DNA of 64,000 nucleotides, taken from positions 2,294,001-2,358,000 of the forward strand of contig NZ_CP083405.1 of NCBI RefSeq assembly GCF_000975265.2. Direction: 5' to 3'. The DNA is from Mycobacterium lepromatosis. Its GTDB lineage: Bacteria > Actinomycetota > Actinomycetes > Mycobacteriales > Mycobacteriaceae. Below the pieces are notes generated by a model. That model saw nothing but the letters and a program-made list of their open reading frames with translations. It did not search any database and was not told where the DNA came from. Within the stretch, counting starts at the first letter, position 1. The number at the start of each line of letters is the position of its first letter. The position numbers were made by a program, and so were the translations under genes. Below are positions 12,090-29,957 of this stretch, piece after piece.

Positions 12090-12715
12090 CGATCGCATGC
12101 ACTGCTACGGCAGCGCAGACAATAAGCCGCCAGTTTCCTCAGATTCTTGCCTGGCTTCGCCCTTGGGCACGACCCGATTGGCCAAGCCGATAGCTAGCTC
12201 TTCGTCGGCTGCCACCGCGCGGCCAATGAGAATCATGTCCATCGATCCGGTTTTGCCCGGTCCTGCCCGGTTAACCGGGGCAATCGCAAGATACCATCGT
12301 CAATGAGCGGCACTCCCCACCGACGAAAAACACCCCAAACACGGCGTCATCCCGGGTTACCCGCAAATCACACCACACGGCTAATTCCAGCCCCCCAACA
12401 ACGGCTTAACCACTCACCACGGCAATCACCGATTTGGACAACAGCATCTGCGAAGATCCCATCGATCGGCGGGAACGCTCGAATGTACGACGTTGGCCTC
12501 GGTGGTACCTAAGATCTTCAAATCGTCTCTTGCACAGAAGGTTCCGCCGTAGCCACACGATACGGCCACCAGCGCTATGTCGTCGCGGTCGAATTCCTTG
12601 AACACATCGTAGAGAGCGGCAGCCGTCGAACCATTGATAACGCTGCGCGCCGACAACCAGTTGAATATCATCGTGATCCCCAAGCCCTTGCGCTCGACAC
12701 GCACCGAATTATTCA
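12090..12715 (-). pseudogene. enoyl-CoA hydratase remnant (echA5-like)
   Basis: The start MNNSVRVERKGLGITMIFN is followed by RSVINGSTAAALYDVFKEFD, ALVAVSCGYGGTFCARDDLK (normally GDGGTFCAGADLK, an oxyanion-hole segment) and TEANVVHSS. After a frame break the C-terminal half continues with AMDMILIGRAVAADE and LAIGLANRVVPKGEARQ near 12260-12150. The spread and the lost glycines show decay. The intact enzyme would hydrate enoyl-CoA in fatty-acid oxidation. It lies in the same order as Rv0675 in M. tuberculosis. Confidence 0.8.
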
Positions 12716-12989
12716 TGTCGCCTCCACGAGTTGAGTTGTGCCGTGTCGCTCCGCCAGTTAAGTAGCAAAATCGTAGTAGGCGACACGCAGCCATACACTT
12801 GGCCACTGCGGTAACTGTCAGCCCGTTCACGCTGGTGGGGATGTCCATGATGCTAAGTGTCTACCTGATCGTAGCACTGACCATGGTCGCGTTGGCCGAT
12901 ATCGGTAGGGCGATGTACCGGCAAGACCCGAAAAGGGTGGCACGTTCCATCGACGAACGGAGGATTCTGAGCCAAGCTGTGCAGTAGCA

Positions 12990-13515
12990 CGGCCGCTTTC
13001 TCGCGCAGCAACGGATATGTGTCGGTACCGAATGTAGTGGCCTGGGATCGCAGCCTCCAGGATGCCGACAAACCGGCCGGGAATGTCAGGAGCTGCTGTC
13101 ATCCTGTAAAGCAGCCGGTGGACAGTAGCCGTAAATGTGGTAAAATCCTCAGCGGATCGGTCAGCTCGTTGAGCTGTATCATTGCGATGCACTCAATATC
13201 TACCCCCAAAAACACAAACCTCGGGATCCGAGTCCAGGTCGATTTTGTCTGTCCGCATCCACGCCTTCTCACACAATTCACTGAAACACTTACTGCACAG
13301 GGCATTCGCAGTGCAGCCCGACTACGGGCATCGGCGACAACGCTTGTGGCGATCAACAGGACCCAATACCTAGACCACGACCGTACCGATAAGCGCATCG
13401 CGTCGTCTTGACTATACGCTGGCGAGCCGGCAACCGATTGGAGAGCCGATGACCGTCAGCCGGCCGTGGTCGCCCACCAGGTAGAGCCGCCCCTCCAGAA
13501 CCGGCTGTAAACTTG
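12990..13515 (-). pseudogene. PaaX-like transcriptional regulator remnant (Rv0674-like)
   Basis: The diagnostic text is QDDAMRLSVRSWSRYWVLLIATSVV then DARSRAALR at about 13405-13310, matching the start of the PaaX C-terminal region. It is followed by TVHRLLYRMTAAPDIPGRFVGILEAAI near 13115-13035. The winged-helix N-terminus survives only as YLVGDHGRLTVIGSPIGCRL near 13480-13430. Frames shift at least twice. PaaX-type proteins repress aromatic or acyl-CoA catabolism. The position between echA5 and echA4 remnants fits control of that vanished operon. Confidence 0.65.
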
Positions 13516-13574
13516 ATCGATTATCTAGCAGTCACTGATGCAAGATGGTTACCGAGCAGCAGGCTGAGTACCAC

Positions 13575-14535
13575 CGAGTGGACAGTCATATTCGGCATGG
13601 TTACGCCTACGAAGCCTGGCGACTGTAATCCGCCAAACGGCTCGTCCCAGGTGTCGCACGACGTCCCGAAAGCCATGTTCGACCGCGCCGACGACGAAAG
13701 CGTGCCCTTCTCAGGCGTGTGTCGCGCGACTCCATTAAAAATGGTACTAGAACCCATCCTGCTGATGGCCAAAACTTTGTTACAGCAGAGCGAAATTGAG
13801 CATGAGCTTGATCATAATCAGCTGGCTGATATGCATCGCAGCGATGACCGGCCACCAGCCATTCGGTACGTTCTTGGAAGTCTTATGAATACGGCACTTC
13901 GATCTTCAGGCCTCACTCGACAGCTTGCATGCCGGTTGATGCAATCATCAGTGAATAGAAGAGTTTTGGCTCTCTGGTCACCGAGTCAATGCGCCCACAG
14001 GATCGCGGAGGTCACCCCCATACACACCCGTGTAAGCGTATAACCAATTACGGCATCAACGGGGGCGCTTTACCTGATAAGTGTGCAGCGCGATGTCCTC
14101 AGGCTACACGGCTACGCAGTAACCGTGGATCTTGACCGCAGTCGACTTGTCGGCATGCAGCAAGCTGGAAAACTCCGCACGCACCGGTCCATCATCTGGT
14201 AGTCGAACAGTGGGTCCCAGGTTGGTTCGCGAAGTGATTGATGACCTGTTTCTTGCCGTCCAGCGCAGTGCTTTTGTGTACAGCTACCACCGCTTGCCTA
14301 CGACTGGCCCTCGGCGTAGGCAGACAGGTCGAAACCCGCACAAAAGCTCCTTCCACGGCCGGATCTCAGAATGACATGTACGTTCGAGGCCACGTTGGCA
14401 CTCTAAAGCAAGGCGGACAACTGCAGTAGCGGCTCGGCTACTATGATCGCGTTGCCCTTCTCCGGCCGATTGCAGGTAATCCGCGCAACCCAGCCGGTGA
14501 CCTCGTAGGTCATGGTTGTCAAGTTACCGAAGTTT
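13575..14535 (-). pseudogene. enoyl-CoA hydratase/isomerase remnant (echA4-like)
   Basis: The minus strand from about 14530 reads YEVTGWVARITCNRPEKGNAI, then NVHVILRSGRGRSFCAGFDLSAYAEG near 14390-14310, the crotonase oxyanion-hole region. Later fragments are GKKQVINHFANQP near 14240 and MQAVEWGLKIEVP near 13930, then TPEKGTLS and FRDVVRHLGRAVW near 13690-13630. Stops and frame changes are frequent. It belongs to the decayed fatty-acid degradation cluster with fadE8 and echA5. Confidence 0.8.
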
Positions 14536-14539
14536 ACTG

Positions 14540-16080
14540 ACTTTACTGACCTGATTGCGTTAAGTCATCGTGTGACTCGGCTTTCTACCAAGGCACGTTC
14601 GAGAATAGACGCCAAATGCAATCCGGTCGGCGGGGTACCGAACACCCCGTCCCACTTACCGTCAAGGGTCGGGTGGCCAGGAACACCTCGGCGATGGCAG
14701 GCTGCCCTTAGCGCACCAACAATGACCCCTACAACGCCAGGCAGATGTCCTCTGCAACCTTGCGAGGCAGTATACTAGGCAGCTTCAACATCAGCCAGTT
14801 GTGGCCGCAACCCTTCGACATAGCGGTCCGGCCGGGGTCCTGACCCGCGGATCCAGCCGACTCACCGAATAGCACCTCGACGCATTAGTGTCTTAGGTGC
14901 CTATGGCAAGAAGGTAGCTAGTGCGCTGAGGTTTCCTGACCCCTCTCAAATACCCATCAGCGGCGCCTCTGTCTCGTCTCTACGCACCGCATCGTCGTGA
15001 GCACTGTCCATCCCCGCATCGGTGACTATCCTGGCTTCCCAGCCTCAACGACCAGAGGGCCACCAGTGGTGTTGCACATCAGCTGCTGGTTGATCAGATA
15101 GGGCGCCGAATGGCCTTTAGCATGCCGGGCTGGTGGATGGTTCGAGTCACGCCGGTGCACATGCTGGTGGCACTACCCAGGGTGGAGCCCAACCGGCTGA
15201 GTTTAACCATCTCGATAATGGTCAGGCCCCTGCGTCCCTTTTCATCTACCAATCAGGCAGTAGCACCGTCGTATTCAAACTCACCCGAGGCATTGGCATG
15301 GTTATCGAGCTTGTCTTTGAATCGCTGCAAGAACATCCTGGTTGCGGGTGCCATCGGGGAGCACCCGCCGACAACATGAAGTAAGACAGTCCGGCCGTTG
15401 GCAGGGGAATGCCAGAAAGACGTCGAACGGGTGTCGAGATGAACCACTGGTGGCACGTGAGGGCTTGTATGTGCGTCGGGCCGTTTAGGGCCCTCCTGGG
15501 TGGTGCCAGTGCGGACATCGGAGCCACCCGGTGTCTCAGTCATCAAACATGCCCGCGGTAACACCACGCTTCGTGGTGGCCAATTTCAGTTCCGGGTTGT
15601 ACTCGCGACTGATCAGCAACAACTCATAGACCGTCACCAGCTGGGGCAAGGTACCGCAGCACCGAGATAGTAACGTATGTCATCGCAATCGGGCATATAT
15701 GCTCTGGCTCGACTTCTCATGTCGAGGCCATGACAACAAACCCCACATGCGCCCTGGCCACTCGTCGGCTCACGATGCAGTGTACGTACTTGTGGGAAAT
15801 CGCCGTGCGTATTGACTTCTTGTAGCAAGGCCGAGTCGTATTTTACCTCATCGACACAGTCACCCTATATCAGTATATCGGTCGTGGGTGTGCAGAACAG
15901 ACCGGTTGCGGTTGGCGAACTCGCCCCAACGCTGTGGTTCATCGTTGGCGGAAATCGCTCCCGACTTCATTTACCTCCTCAGCTCCCACCGACCGCCCTC
16001 GCGATTAGGATCTCGATAAGCGCCGGGGAGATCGCTAGATCGCAGTCGCTAACAGCGGAACCTGGCTGGTGACGACATGC
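14540..16080 (-). pseudogene. acyl-CoA dehydrogenase remnant (fadE8-like)
   Basis: N-terminal text QRWGEFANRNRSVLHTHDRY is visible near 15935-15875. The central flavin-binding region reads LMTETPGGSDVRTGTTQEGP and FLQRFKDKLDNHANASGEFEYDGA at 15550-15260 (the family has GGSDVRTNTT and KLGNHSNASSE). The remainder toward 14540 is heavily shuffled. The parent is the AidB-like long acyl-CoA dehydrogenase FadE8. lpqP, which lies between fadE8 and end in M. tuberculosis, is missing altogether: only 140 bp separate this remnant from end. Confidence 0.8.
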
Positions 16081-16223
16081 ATGTCTGGCATGACACCTAA
16101 TAAATTAATATATTTCTCCGACAATCGCACAAAACACGTCACACTAGCGCAGAGGCATGGCGAAGGGGACCATGGACGCCCTCGAGCTCGAGTCGACGGA
16201 GCGATCCCGTCTGTCTCTTTGCT

Positions 16224-16982
16224 TCATTCGCTAGCTTTTTCGCGTAAAAACGCGATGTCGTCTTTGCGACCTTCCTCGGGGGTTTCGCAGATCACCGGCG
16301 CACCCGCTACCTGGACTACTGCTACCAGCAACTCGGCATCGATTTGGCCACTACCCAAGTTGGCGTGACGGTCACGACCCGAACCCGCTTCGTCCTTGGA
16401 ATCATTGCAGTGCACCAGGTTGATCCGGCCAGTGATGGCTTTGATGCGATCCACAACATGAATCATCCCCTCGCCGGCCGCCCAAGCATGACAGGTGTCC
16501 AGGCAAAAACCGATACCGGTGTCACCGATGACATCCCAGAGTCGGGCGATGGTATCGAAGCGGCGAGCCATCGCGTGATCACCGCCAGCCGTGTTTTCAA
16601 GGTACACTGGAACGTTAGTTTGCAACTGCTCGAGTGCTTTACGCCAGCGTTGGAAACCATCCTCGAGGTCATTGTCGTCGGCGACGTGCCCACCATGCAC
16701 GATCACGGCGGCAGCACCGATGTCGGCGGCTGCGTCACAAGTTTGCTGCAGGATCTTGCGGGACGGGATCCGCACACGGTTATTAGCCGACGCAACGTTG
16801 ATCAAGTAGGGCGCGTGCACGTACACCGGCAAAGCCGCGGCTTTCAGAACACGGGCATCGCTACGTAGTTTAGGCGCCTTCCAGCTCTGCGGGTTACCGA
16901 GAAAAATCTGCACTACGTCAGCGCTTTCAACCTCCGCTGCGGCGAGCGGATCGGTTGAGCTGACATGCGAACCGATGAGCAC
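16224..16982 (-). CDS. end: endonuclease IV (AP endonuclease)
   Basis: 252 residues, GTG start (VLIGSHVSS), close to the usual mycobacterial length. It cuts the backbone 5' of abasic sites and removes 3'-blocking groups during base excision repair. Metal-ligand motifs are intact: VYLENTAGG (Glu ligand), [15 protein letters not shown] (Asp and His ligands), [22 protein letters not shown] (His and Asp/His ligands) and ICETPEEGR near the end. It stands alone on the minus strand, with decayed fadE8 downstream and rpoC upstream. A decayed xthA at the other end of this window makes it the only AP endonuclease gene visible here. Confidence 0.97.
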   Translation of the reverse strand: MLIGSHVSSTDPLAAAEVESADVVQIFLGNPQSWKAPKLRSDARVLKAAALPVYVHAPYLINVASANNRVRIPSRKILQQTCDAAADIGAAAVIVHGGHVADDNDLEDGFQRWRKALEQLQTNVPVYLENTAGGDHAMARRFDTIARLWDVIGDTGIGFCLDTCHAWAAGEGMIHVVDRIKAITGRINLVHCNDSKDEAGSGRDRHANLGSGQIDAELLVAVVQVAGAPVICETPEEGRKDDIAFLREKASE

Positions 16983-17265
16983 ACCGCCCAGTTTAGTGGG
17001 AGATGCCGACGCCCAGGGATACCGTCACAATGTGGCCGCGGATGTCTCATTCTTTGGCGGGCCACAGCACCGTGCCCACGCCGTTGCTGGGAAGCAAGCC
17101 ACCCGCTGCTTCTTTGGAAGTCGTGCGAGGTTCGCCCGTCTGCCGCCAGCAAGTAACCGATAGACGACTTTCAAATTCGGATATCACCGACGCTAGACAG
17201 ATGCGCGAATCGAGTGGTGGTTCCCCGGCTGGTACTGATGTGGTGGACGTAGTGGCGCAGCACAC

Positions 17266-17295
17266 AAAAAACTCCGCTCGCCACCCGGGGTTTTT
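17266..17295 (-). terminator. rpoBC transcription terminator
   Basis: On the minus strand, AAAAACCCCG pairs with CGGAGTTTTTT across a 10-nt loop, with one mismatch in the 10-bp stem. The U-run forms the 3' arm. It begins 10 bases past the rpoC stop. It is one of the few textbook U-tract terminators in the window and closes the rpoB-rpoC operon before end. Confidence 0.8.
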
Positions 17296-17304
17296 CGTTG
17301 CCGA

Positions 17305-21279
<3,975 letters not shown>

Positions 21280-21303
21280 TTAGTGACGGTAATGCCAAGT
21301 TCG

Positions 21304-25294
<3,991 letters not shown>

Positions 25295-26338
25295 TTAGTC
25301 GCCGAATTCGTGCGCTTGGTACTTGTGGGCGTCTTCAAGGTCATCGAGGATTGCCGCCTGGGCACCCTGGGGTAGCGTGGGCAACATCGCGCGCACCCGG
25401 GCTTGGCGGCGTGCGACTGCTTTGCGCTTCGGCATACCCGGCGTCGCGGTGATCTGCGGCGGCACACCCTCGATTTCCTCGGTGCCACCCGCGTAATGGC
25501 CTGCCTCAAGCAAAGCTGCCTCTTCAGCCATGGTGGCCTCGTCCTTCTCCTCGGACATACCGATCGGCCCGATACGACAGCCGTTGAGGAATTGCCGTAT
25601 GACCGGCTCATCGCTGGTTAGCAGCACCTCACGAGGTCCGAACATTACCAGATGCTTGCGGAACAACATGCCCATGTTATCAGGCACAGTGCGGGCGATG
25701 TTGACGTTGTGCGTCACGATTAGGATGGTCGCATCAATCTGGGCATTGATGTCCATGATCAGTTGACTCAGGTAAGCGGTACGGACCGGGTCCAGACCCG
25801 AGTCGGGTTCGTCGCACAGAATGATCTGCGGATCAAGAACCAAGGCACGCGCTAGACCGGCACGCTTGCGCATACCGCCGGAGATCTCTCCGGGGAACTT
25901 CTTCTCGTCCCCACCAAGACCGACCAACTGCAGCTTCTCCATGACGATGTCACGGATCTCGCTTTCCTTTTTCTTGGTGTGCTCACGCAATGGGAACGCA
26001 GTATTGTCGTAGAGGTTCATCGAACCGAACAGCGCGCCGTCCTGGAATAGCACACCGAACAGTGTGCGGATCTCGTAGAGTTCCTTAGCCGAACATTCGA
26101 TGATGTTCGTGCCATCAATGAGGATCGCGCCACGTTCCGGCCGCAACAGACCGATTAAGGACTTCAAGAACACCGATTTGCCGGTACCCGACGGTCCGAG
26201 TAACACACTGACCTCTCCTGCGGGTATGTCAAGCGTGACGTCTTCCCAAATCCTCGAAGATCCAAAGGACTTGGTTAGTCCCTTCACTTCGATCGCAACG
26301 CCCATAGGCATCCTTCCGTCGCCGCCAATCATTGCCAC
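25295..26338 (-). CDS. mkl: Mce-system ABC transporter ATPase Mkl
   Basis: 347 residues, GTG start. The ABC domain occupies about residues 14-260, with Walker A GPSGTGKS, the signature ISGGMRKRAGLARAL and Walker B IILCDEPDSGLD, followed by the H-loop VTHN. The roughly 90-residue C-terminal extension (GMSEEKDEATMAEE, PGMPKRKAVARRQARVR) is typical of the Mkl/MceG proteins. These energise the several YrbEAB-Mce lipid importers at the cytoplasmic face. No mce genes are adjacent, so it serves systems elsewhere. The M. tuberculosis form starts about 12 residues earlier. An internal ATG before GVAIEVKGLTKSF is another possible start. Confidence 0.95.
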   Translation of the reverse strand: MAMIGGDGRMPMGVAIEVKGLTKSFGSSRIWEDVTLDIPAGEVSVLLGPSGTGKSVFLKSLIGLLRPERGAILIDGTNIIECSAKELYEIRTLFGVLFQDGALFGSMNLYDNTAFPLREHTKKKESEIRDIVMEKLQLVGLGGDEKKFPGEISGGMRKRAGLARALVLDPQIILCDEPDSGLDPVRTAYLSQLIMDINAQIDATILIVTHNVNIARTVPDNMGMLFRKHLVMFGPREVLLTSDEPVIRQFLNGCRIGPIGMSEEKDEATMAEEAALLEAGHYAGGTEEIEGVPPQITATPGMPKRKAVARRQARVRAMLPTLPQGAQAAILDDLEDAHKYQAHEFGD

Positions 26339-26479
26339 CTGCCTTTTGTGTGGTTTGAGTCACTGAAGCGCACTCTTGAGGCAGGACATCACTGTTGCAC
26401 AGCGCCACGAAAGGCCGGTGCAACCAAACCTACCCGACAAAGCGGGGAAGACTGCAGCAGCGTCGCGTCAGGCACTCGG

Positions 26480-27465
26480 TGCTCAGTTGACGTGAAAGCC
26501 CATTGGCATTCGCTGGGGCAGATGCACGGTGGCCACTGCCTCGATGGTTGAGGCATCTAGCAACAGCAATTGGCCTTCGTTACGGCCACGGTGATACCCT
26601 AAGTCCATTAGGAAGCCGTCGTATTTGGCGACAGCACCCGAATTCATCACAAAAGACAGCTCGTCAGTGAGCAAGTCGAGTCGAACACGCGACGTCGCTG
26701 GATCCGCTCGCGTGGTCATACTTGTAGAGGAACGTCGACATCTCGTCCTGCGTGACAAACCCGCCGTCGACGTTGACGATGTAGCCGCATCGGTGTCGAT
26801 CGCCTATGTGGTTTTCGTGGATCCGGGGAAACTCCTGCGACCGATCGTCGCGGCATTCGTTATCGACCTCACCGGTTGTCAGATTGATCGTCCAACGATC
26901 CAGGATGGGCAGGCGCTCGCCGGTCGCGATCAAACATCCGTTGAAGTGGTGTACCCATATGAAGCACCAGCACCTCTACCCCATCCGGATTTCTAGAGTA
27001 GGCATTTAACTACCAGGGCTCGATATCGAACCACCGGACTGGAGTTTTGCCGGCAGTGTTATGTCCCGCTTCGCGGGACATAACACATATGCGCGCCGAA
27101 TAGTCGGGGTTCCACGTGTACGGGAGGCCGACTGCGCGACAAGGTTGGCTCACGCCATTACCGGACCGAGGGGATTCGGGCTCGTCCGATCACCGACTGC
27201 GGACCCAGCGGTGGGTGGTATCAGCAGGCTTTCCCGTCGCACAAAGCTACCTCGTGCACCATGCCGTCTACGGGCAAACCAATGATACGGCGCCGGATCG
27301 ACCTCAGGGAGCGCATTAGGTCCGTTACATAGGATCGCCCGTCCAGATGCTCAGGAATACACCCAGCGACCTCCAGGTCGATCGCGGTCACTTCGGTGGA
27401 AACCGGCGCCAGGAAATCTTCAGAATACTGATTCTGAGATTCGACGAGTTGCCCGGAAATCACAA
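26480..27465 (-). pseudogene. carotenoid cleavage oxygenase remnant (Rv0654-like)
   Basis: The N-terminal part is legible near 27430-27330: EDFLAPVSTEVTAIDLEVAGCIPEHLDGR. VDGMVHEVALCDGKA follows near 27260-27230. The C-terminal end reads GQLLLLDASTIEAVATVHLPQRMPMGFH at 26570-26490. The family motif is normally PVATVHLPxRVPxGFHG with the last iron-binding His. The middle is fragmentary, with ELSFVMNSGAVAKYDGFLMDLGY in another frame and a 14-bp perfect hairpin at about 27070. The intact enzyme would be an Fe(II) dioxygenase cleaving carotenoids or apocarotenoids. Confidence 0.8.
27056..27086. repeat. perfect 14-bp inverted repeat with 3-nt loop
   Basis: GTGTTATGTCCCGC, then TTC, then the exact reverse complement. 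It lies inside the carotenoid oxygenase remnant, where no coding constraint explains a perfect 28-base match. There is no U-run. It may be the scar of a small element or a stray transcription stop. Confidence 0.8.
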
Positions 27466-27559
27466 CTAGAACTTCTTTTTACGTCATTACTTCAACGTTA
27501 CAGATGCCATAATTTTACCATATGACAAAAATGGCCTTATATATGACTCCGGGGCCCGG

Positions 27560-27870
27560 ACGCAGTATTCGGGGATGAGATGCCGCATACCTCCGTCGGG
27601 CTGCTCAACCACCACGGGCCCGATGCGCTGCAGACCCGCAAGGTGTGTCGGCGCGCGCGGTACCTCGACGACGAAATTATACCCCCATGTTGGCGGCATA
27701 CGTGCACTGATTGCCAAGGGGGGCTTGCGACAGTTCGACGCCGTGCTGGCAGTACCACAGACCGCCAATCTGGTGGCCATCAGCTCTGTTTACCGCCGCT
27801 ATGTCATCGAGCAGTCATTACAGTATCGCCTTGATGTTCGGCAGCTGACGACACAATAATCGTAGCCATA
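27560..27870 (+). pseudogene. TetR family regulator remnant (Rv0653c-like)
   Basis: A plus-strand stretch reads YPHVGGIRALIAKGGLRQFDAVLAVPQTAN, then VYRRYVIEQSLQYRLDV. This resembles the second half of the helix-turn-helix and the start of the ligand domain of a TetR protein (the usual text is FGGKDALIAE and YRRFALENPQRYRLMFG). The N-terminus and the rest of the ligand domain cannot be read. It is divergent from the carotenoid oxygenase remnant, as the M. tuberculosis pair is. Confidence 0.5.
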
Positions 27871-28108
27871 ACCGCCCAATTTTGGGCACTAATGCACAGA
27901 CTTGGGTGATGCTTGGATCTGGCCGGGTACTGTAGCAACGACGGTGCTGCCGTCGATCCGATGCTCGGTTCAATGAGCTCGAATCTGCTTGTCGCTTTAG
28001 GAGATTAACCCGAGTGTGTTCAGCAGTCACAACGCTCGGCTGCCGACGTAAACTGAGAACACCAAACCCCAGGCCTTGCGCGGACTCCAGAGGCTTTCGC
28101 GAATTGAC

Positions 28109-28498
28109 CTATTTGACGCTGACGGTGGCGCCGGCGGCCTCGAGCTTGGCCTTGGCGTCGTCGGCAGCCTCCTTGGCGACCTTCTCCAGCAGTGGCTTGG
28201 GCACGCCGTCGACCAGGTCCTTGGCCTCCTTGAGGCCCAGGCCGGAGACGATCTCACGGACAACCTTGATGACACCGATCTTCTTGTCGCCGGCGCTTTC
28301 GAGAATGACATCGAACTCGGACTGTTCCTCGGCGGGCTCGCTAGCCGCTGCCGCGGGTACACCAGCAACGGCAACAGGGATCGGAGCAGCAGCGGTGACC
28401 TCGAAGGTCTCCTCGAACTTTTTGACGAAGTCCGAAAGTTCCAACAAGGTCATTTCCTTGAACACGTCCAGCAGTTCGTCACTAGAGAGCTTTGACAT
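28109..28498 (-). CDS. rplL: 50S ribosomal protein L7/L12
   Basis: 129 residues. The N-terminal dimerisation part [28 protein letters not shown] is followed by an Ala/Pro-rich hinge, then the factor-binding C-terminal domain with [25 protein letters not shown] and [14 protein letters not shown] at the end. Dimers attach to L10 to form the stalk that recruits EF-Tu and EF-G, both encoded nearby. It lies 32 bp after rplJ and is surely co-transcribed with it. Confidence 0.99.
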   Translation of the reverse strand: MSKLSSDELLDVFKEMTLLELSDFVKKFEETFEVTAAAPIPVAVAGVPAAAASEPAEEQSEFDVILESAGDKKIGVIKVVREIVSGLGLKEAKDLVDGVPKPLLEKVAKEAADDAKAKLEAAGATVSVK

Positions 28499-28530
28499 GG
28501 CGGGGTCCTTCCTCGATTTCTGGTGCTTGG

Positions 28531-29064
28531 TTATTCAGCTGGAGCCGGTTCGAAAGCTTTCTTTTCCTGCAGTGCGGCGGCGAGCCTTGCCATCTGCGAG
28601 GCCGGCGCGTTGAATAGTCCGACCGCCTTGACGAGAGTGCTCTGCATAGTGCCGGCCAATTTGGCGAGCAACACCTCACGGGACTCCAGGTCGGCGATGC
28701 GTTCGACTTCGGCGACAGTCATCGGGTGGCCATCCATGTAGCCTCCCTTAATCACCAGCGCCTTGTGTTCCTTGGCGAACGTCTTGATGGCCTTGGCGGC
28801 GTCGACCGGCTCACCGGTGACGAACGCGATCGCCGTCGGGCCGGCGAATAGCTCGTCGAGCCCCTCGATGCCGGCTTCGGAGGCCGCCCGCTTAATGAGC
28901 GTGTTCTTGGCCACCGCATAGCTAGCCGAATCCGTGAGCGACCGGCGCAGCTCAGCCAAGTTAGCCACCGTCAAGCCGCGATATTCGGTAATCAACGCTG
29001 CCGTCGCAGCCTTGAACTGCTCGGCGATGTCTGCAACGGCGGTGGCCTTGTCAGCCTTAGCCAT
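28531..29064 (-). CDS. rplJ: 50S ribosomal protein L10
   Basis: 177 residues from the ATG at 29064. AGGAGG lies 7 bases upstream and decides this start over the longer frame open to 29097. L10 anchors the L7/L12 dimers on the 23S GTPase centre. The start [17 protein letters not shown] and the segment [19 protein letters not shown] are typical. The C-terminal helix ends [11 protein letters not shown] strong hairpin 65 bases upstream sits where autoregulatory L10 leaders occur. In M. tuberculosis rplJ follows Rv0648-Rv0650, which are absent here. Confidence 0.98.
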   Translation of the reverse strand: MAKADKATAVADIAEQFKAATAALITEYRGLTVANLAELRRSLTDSASYAVAKNTLIKRAASEAGIEGLDELFAGPTAIAFVTGEPVDAAKAIKTFAKEHKALVIKGGYMDGHPMTVAEVERIADLESREVLLAKLAGTMQSTLVKAVGLFNAPASQMARLAAALQEKKAFEPAPAE

Positions 29065-29128
29065 GCATACCTCCTGAGGTGTAAGGTCAGGTTGCAATTG
29101 GTGTCTGCAAACCTACCTGGGAATGACG

Positions 29129-29160
29129 AACGCCCCGGCGCAGGAATCGGCCGGGGCGTT
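29129..29160 (-). promoter_or_regulatory. rplJ leader hairpin, candidate L10 autoregulatory element
   Basis: An 11-bp perfect GC-rich stem (AACGCCCCGGC with its complement) closes a 10-nt loop. It ends 65 bases before the rplJ start. L10 leaders in many bacteria contain a protein-binding fold followed by an attenuator-like hairpin. The position fits, but I did not fold the full leader and there is no U-run. Confidence 0.5.
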
Positions 29161-29957
29161 AAACACGCCGACGCACGCCGGCGGGTGATGCCTCGTCCTC
29201 CTGCGTGGGCCGCCCGAGATGTTACTGGACCTTCAACCGACTCTTCGGTCACCGAACGGTCTCAGGTGGAGCTAAGTATCACATATAGTGCGACACCCTG
29301 GCCACAGCCAAAACGTTAGCGCGGTAGTCCTGCCATCACGGTCCACGCTGCAACCCCACGAACCTAACGACACCAACCAGACCCGGCCTCGCCATCGAGC
29401 TCGGCCGACATCACATACAGCCAAGCCAAAAATCCAGCCGGGTTTAGTAGGCCAATGTCGCGTACAGCGGGTCGAAATCAACCGACCAAATATCAAATTT
29501 GAGTGATGCCACCACCGACCACAAGGAGGTCTAGATCGCACACCACCGCAACCGAGGCGATCGTCCTCGCGAGCACGACGGTATCTCAGTGGAACACCCA
29601 CCCCGCCGCATCGACCAGTTCCCTAGCGCCGGTGGCCCAACAAACAGTTCCGATGACTCCGCCGAAACCACCTGCATCCCCGCACTTTAAGACACTGGCC
29701 GGTGGTAGGTGCCCGTCTCGGACAAACAGCCCGCTTTCGGATTTGACCATGCCTGTCCGCACCTCACTCGTAGCCGACGAACACAGCGCCCTGCGCGAGT
29801 TTCTGGTGTTTCACCAAAGTGCATTTTTCGTGATGCCCTGGTCTTACTGATGAACAGGTCCGGTGTCCTAAGAAATCATCTTACTGGGGTTTTGAGTGAC
29901 GCCCTGGTGTCACATCGAATTGGGACCCAACACCACCGGTTTGGCACACTACTCAGA
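29161..29957. other. divergent spacer between rplJ and the ABC1 kinase gene
   Basis: About 800 bp with no protein-like frame. An open frame from 29709 runs into the kinase gene, but its first 83 codons do not look conserved. M. tuberculosis carries an alpha-mannosidase, fabD2 and a sugar kinase here (Rv0648-Rv0650). I see no clear remnant of them. The spacer should hold both the rplJ-rplL and the kinase promoters. Confidence 0.45.

Noticed and set aside
12799..12987. Plus-strand 62-codon frame with a hydrophobic stretch
   Set aside because: Short, no ribosome site, and it lies between two minus-strand remnants. The hydrophobic run alone is not enough.
13513..14043. 176-codon plus-strand open frame
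   Set aside because: It is antisense to a clearly readable echA4 remnant.
29709..29957. 83-codon upstream extension of the ABC1 kinase
   Set aside because: No conserved sequence; the family starts near the ATG at 29958.
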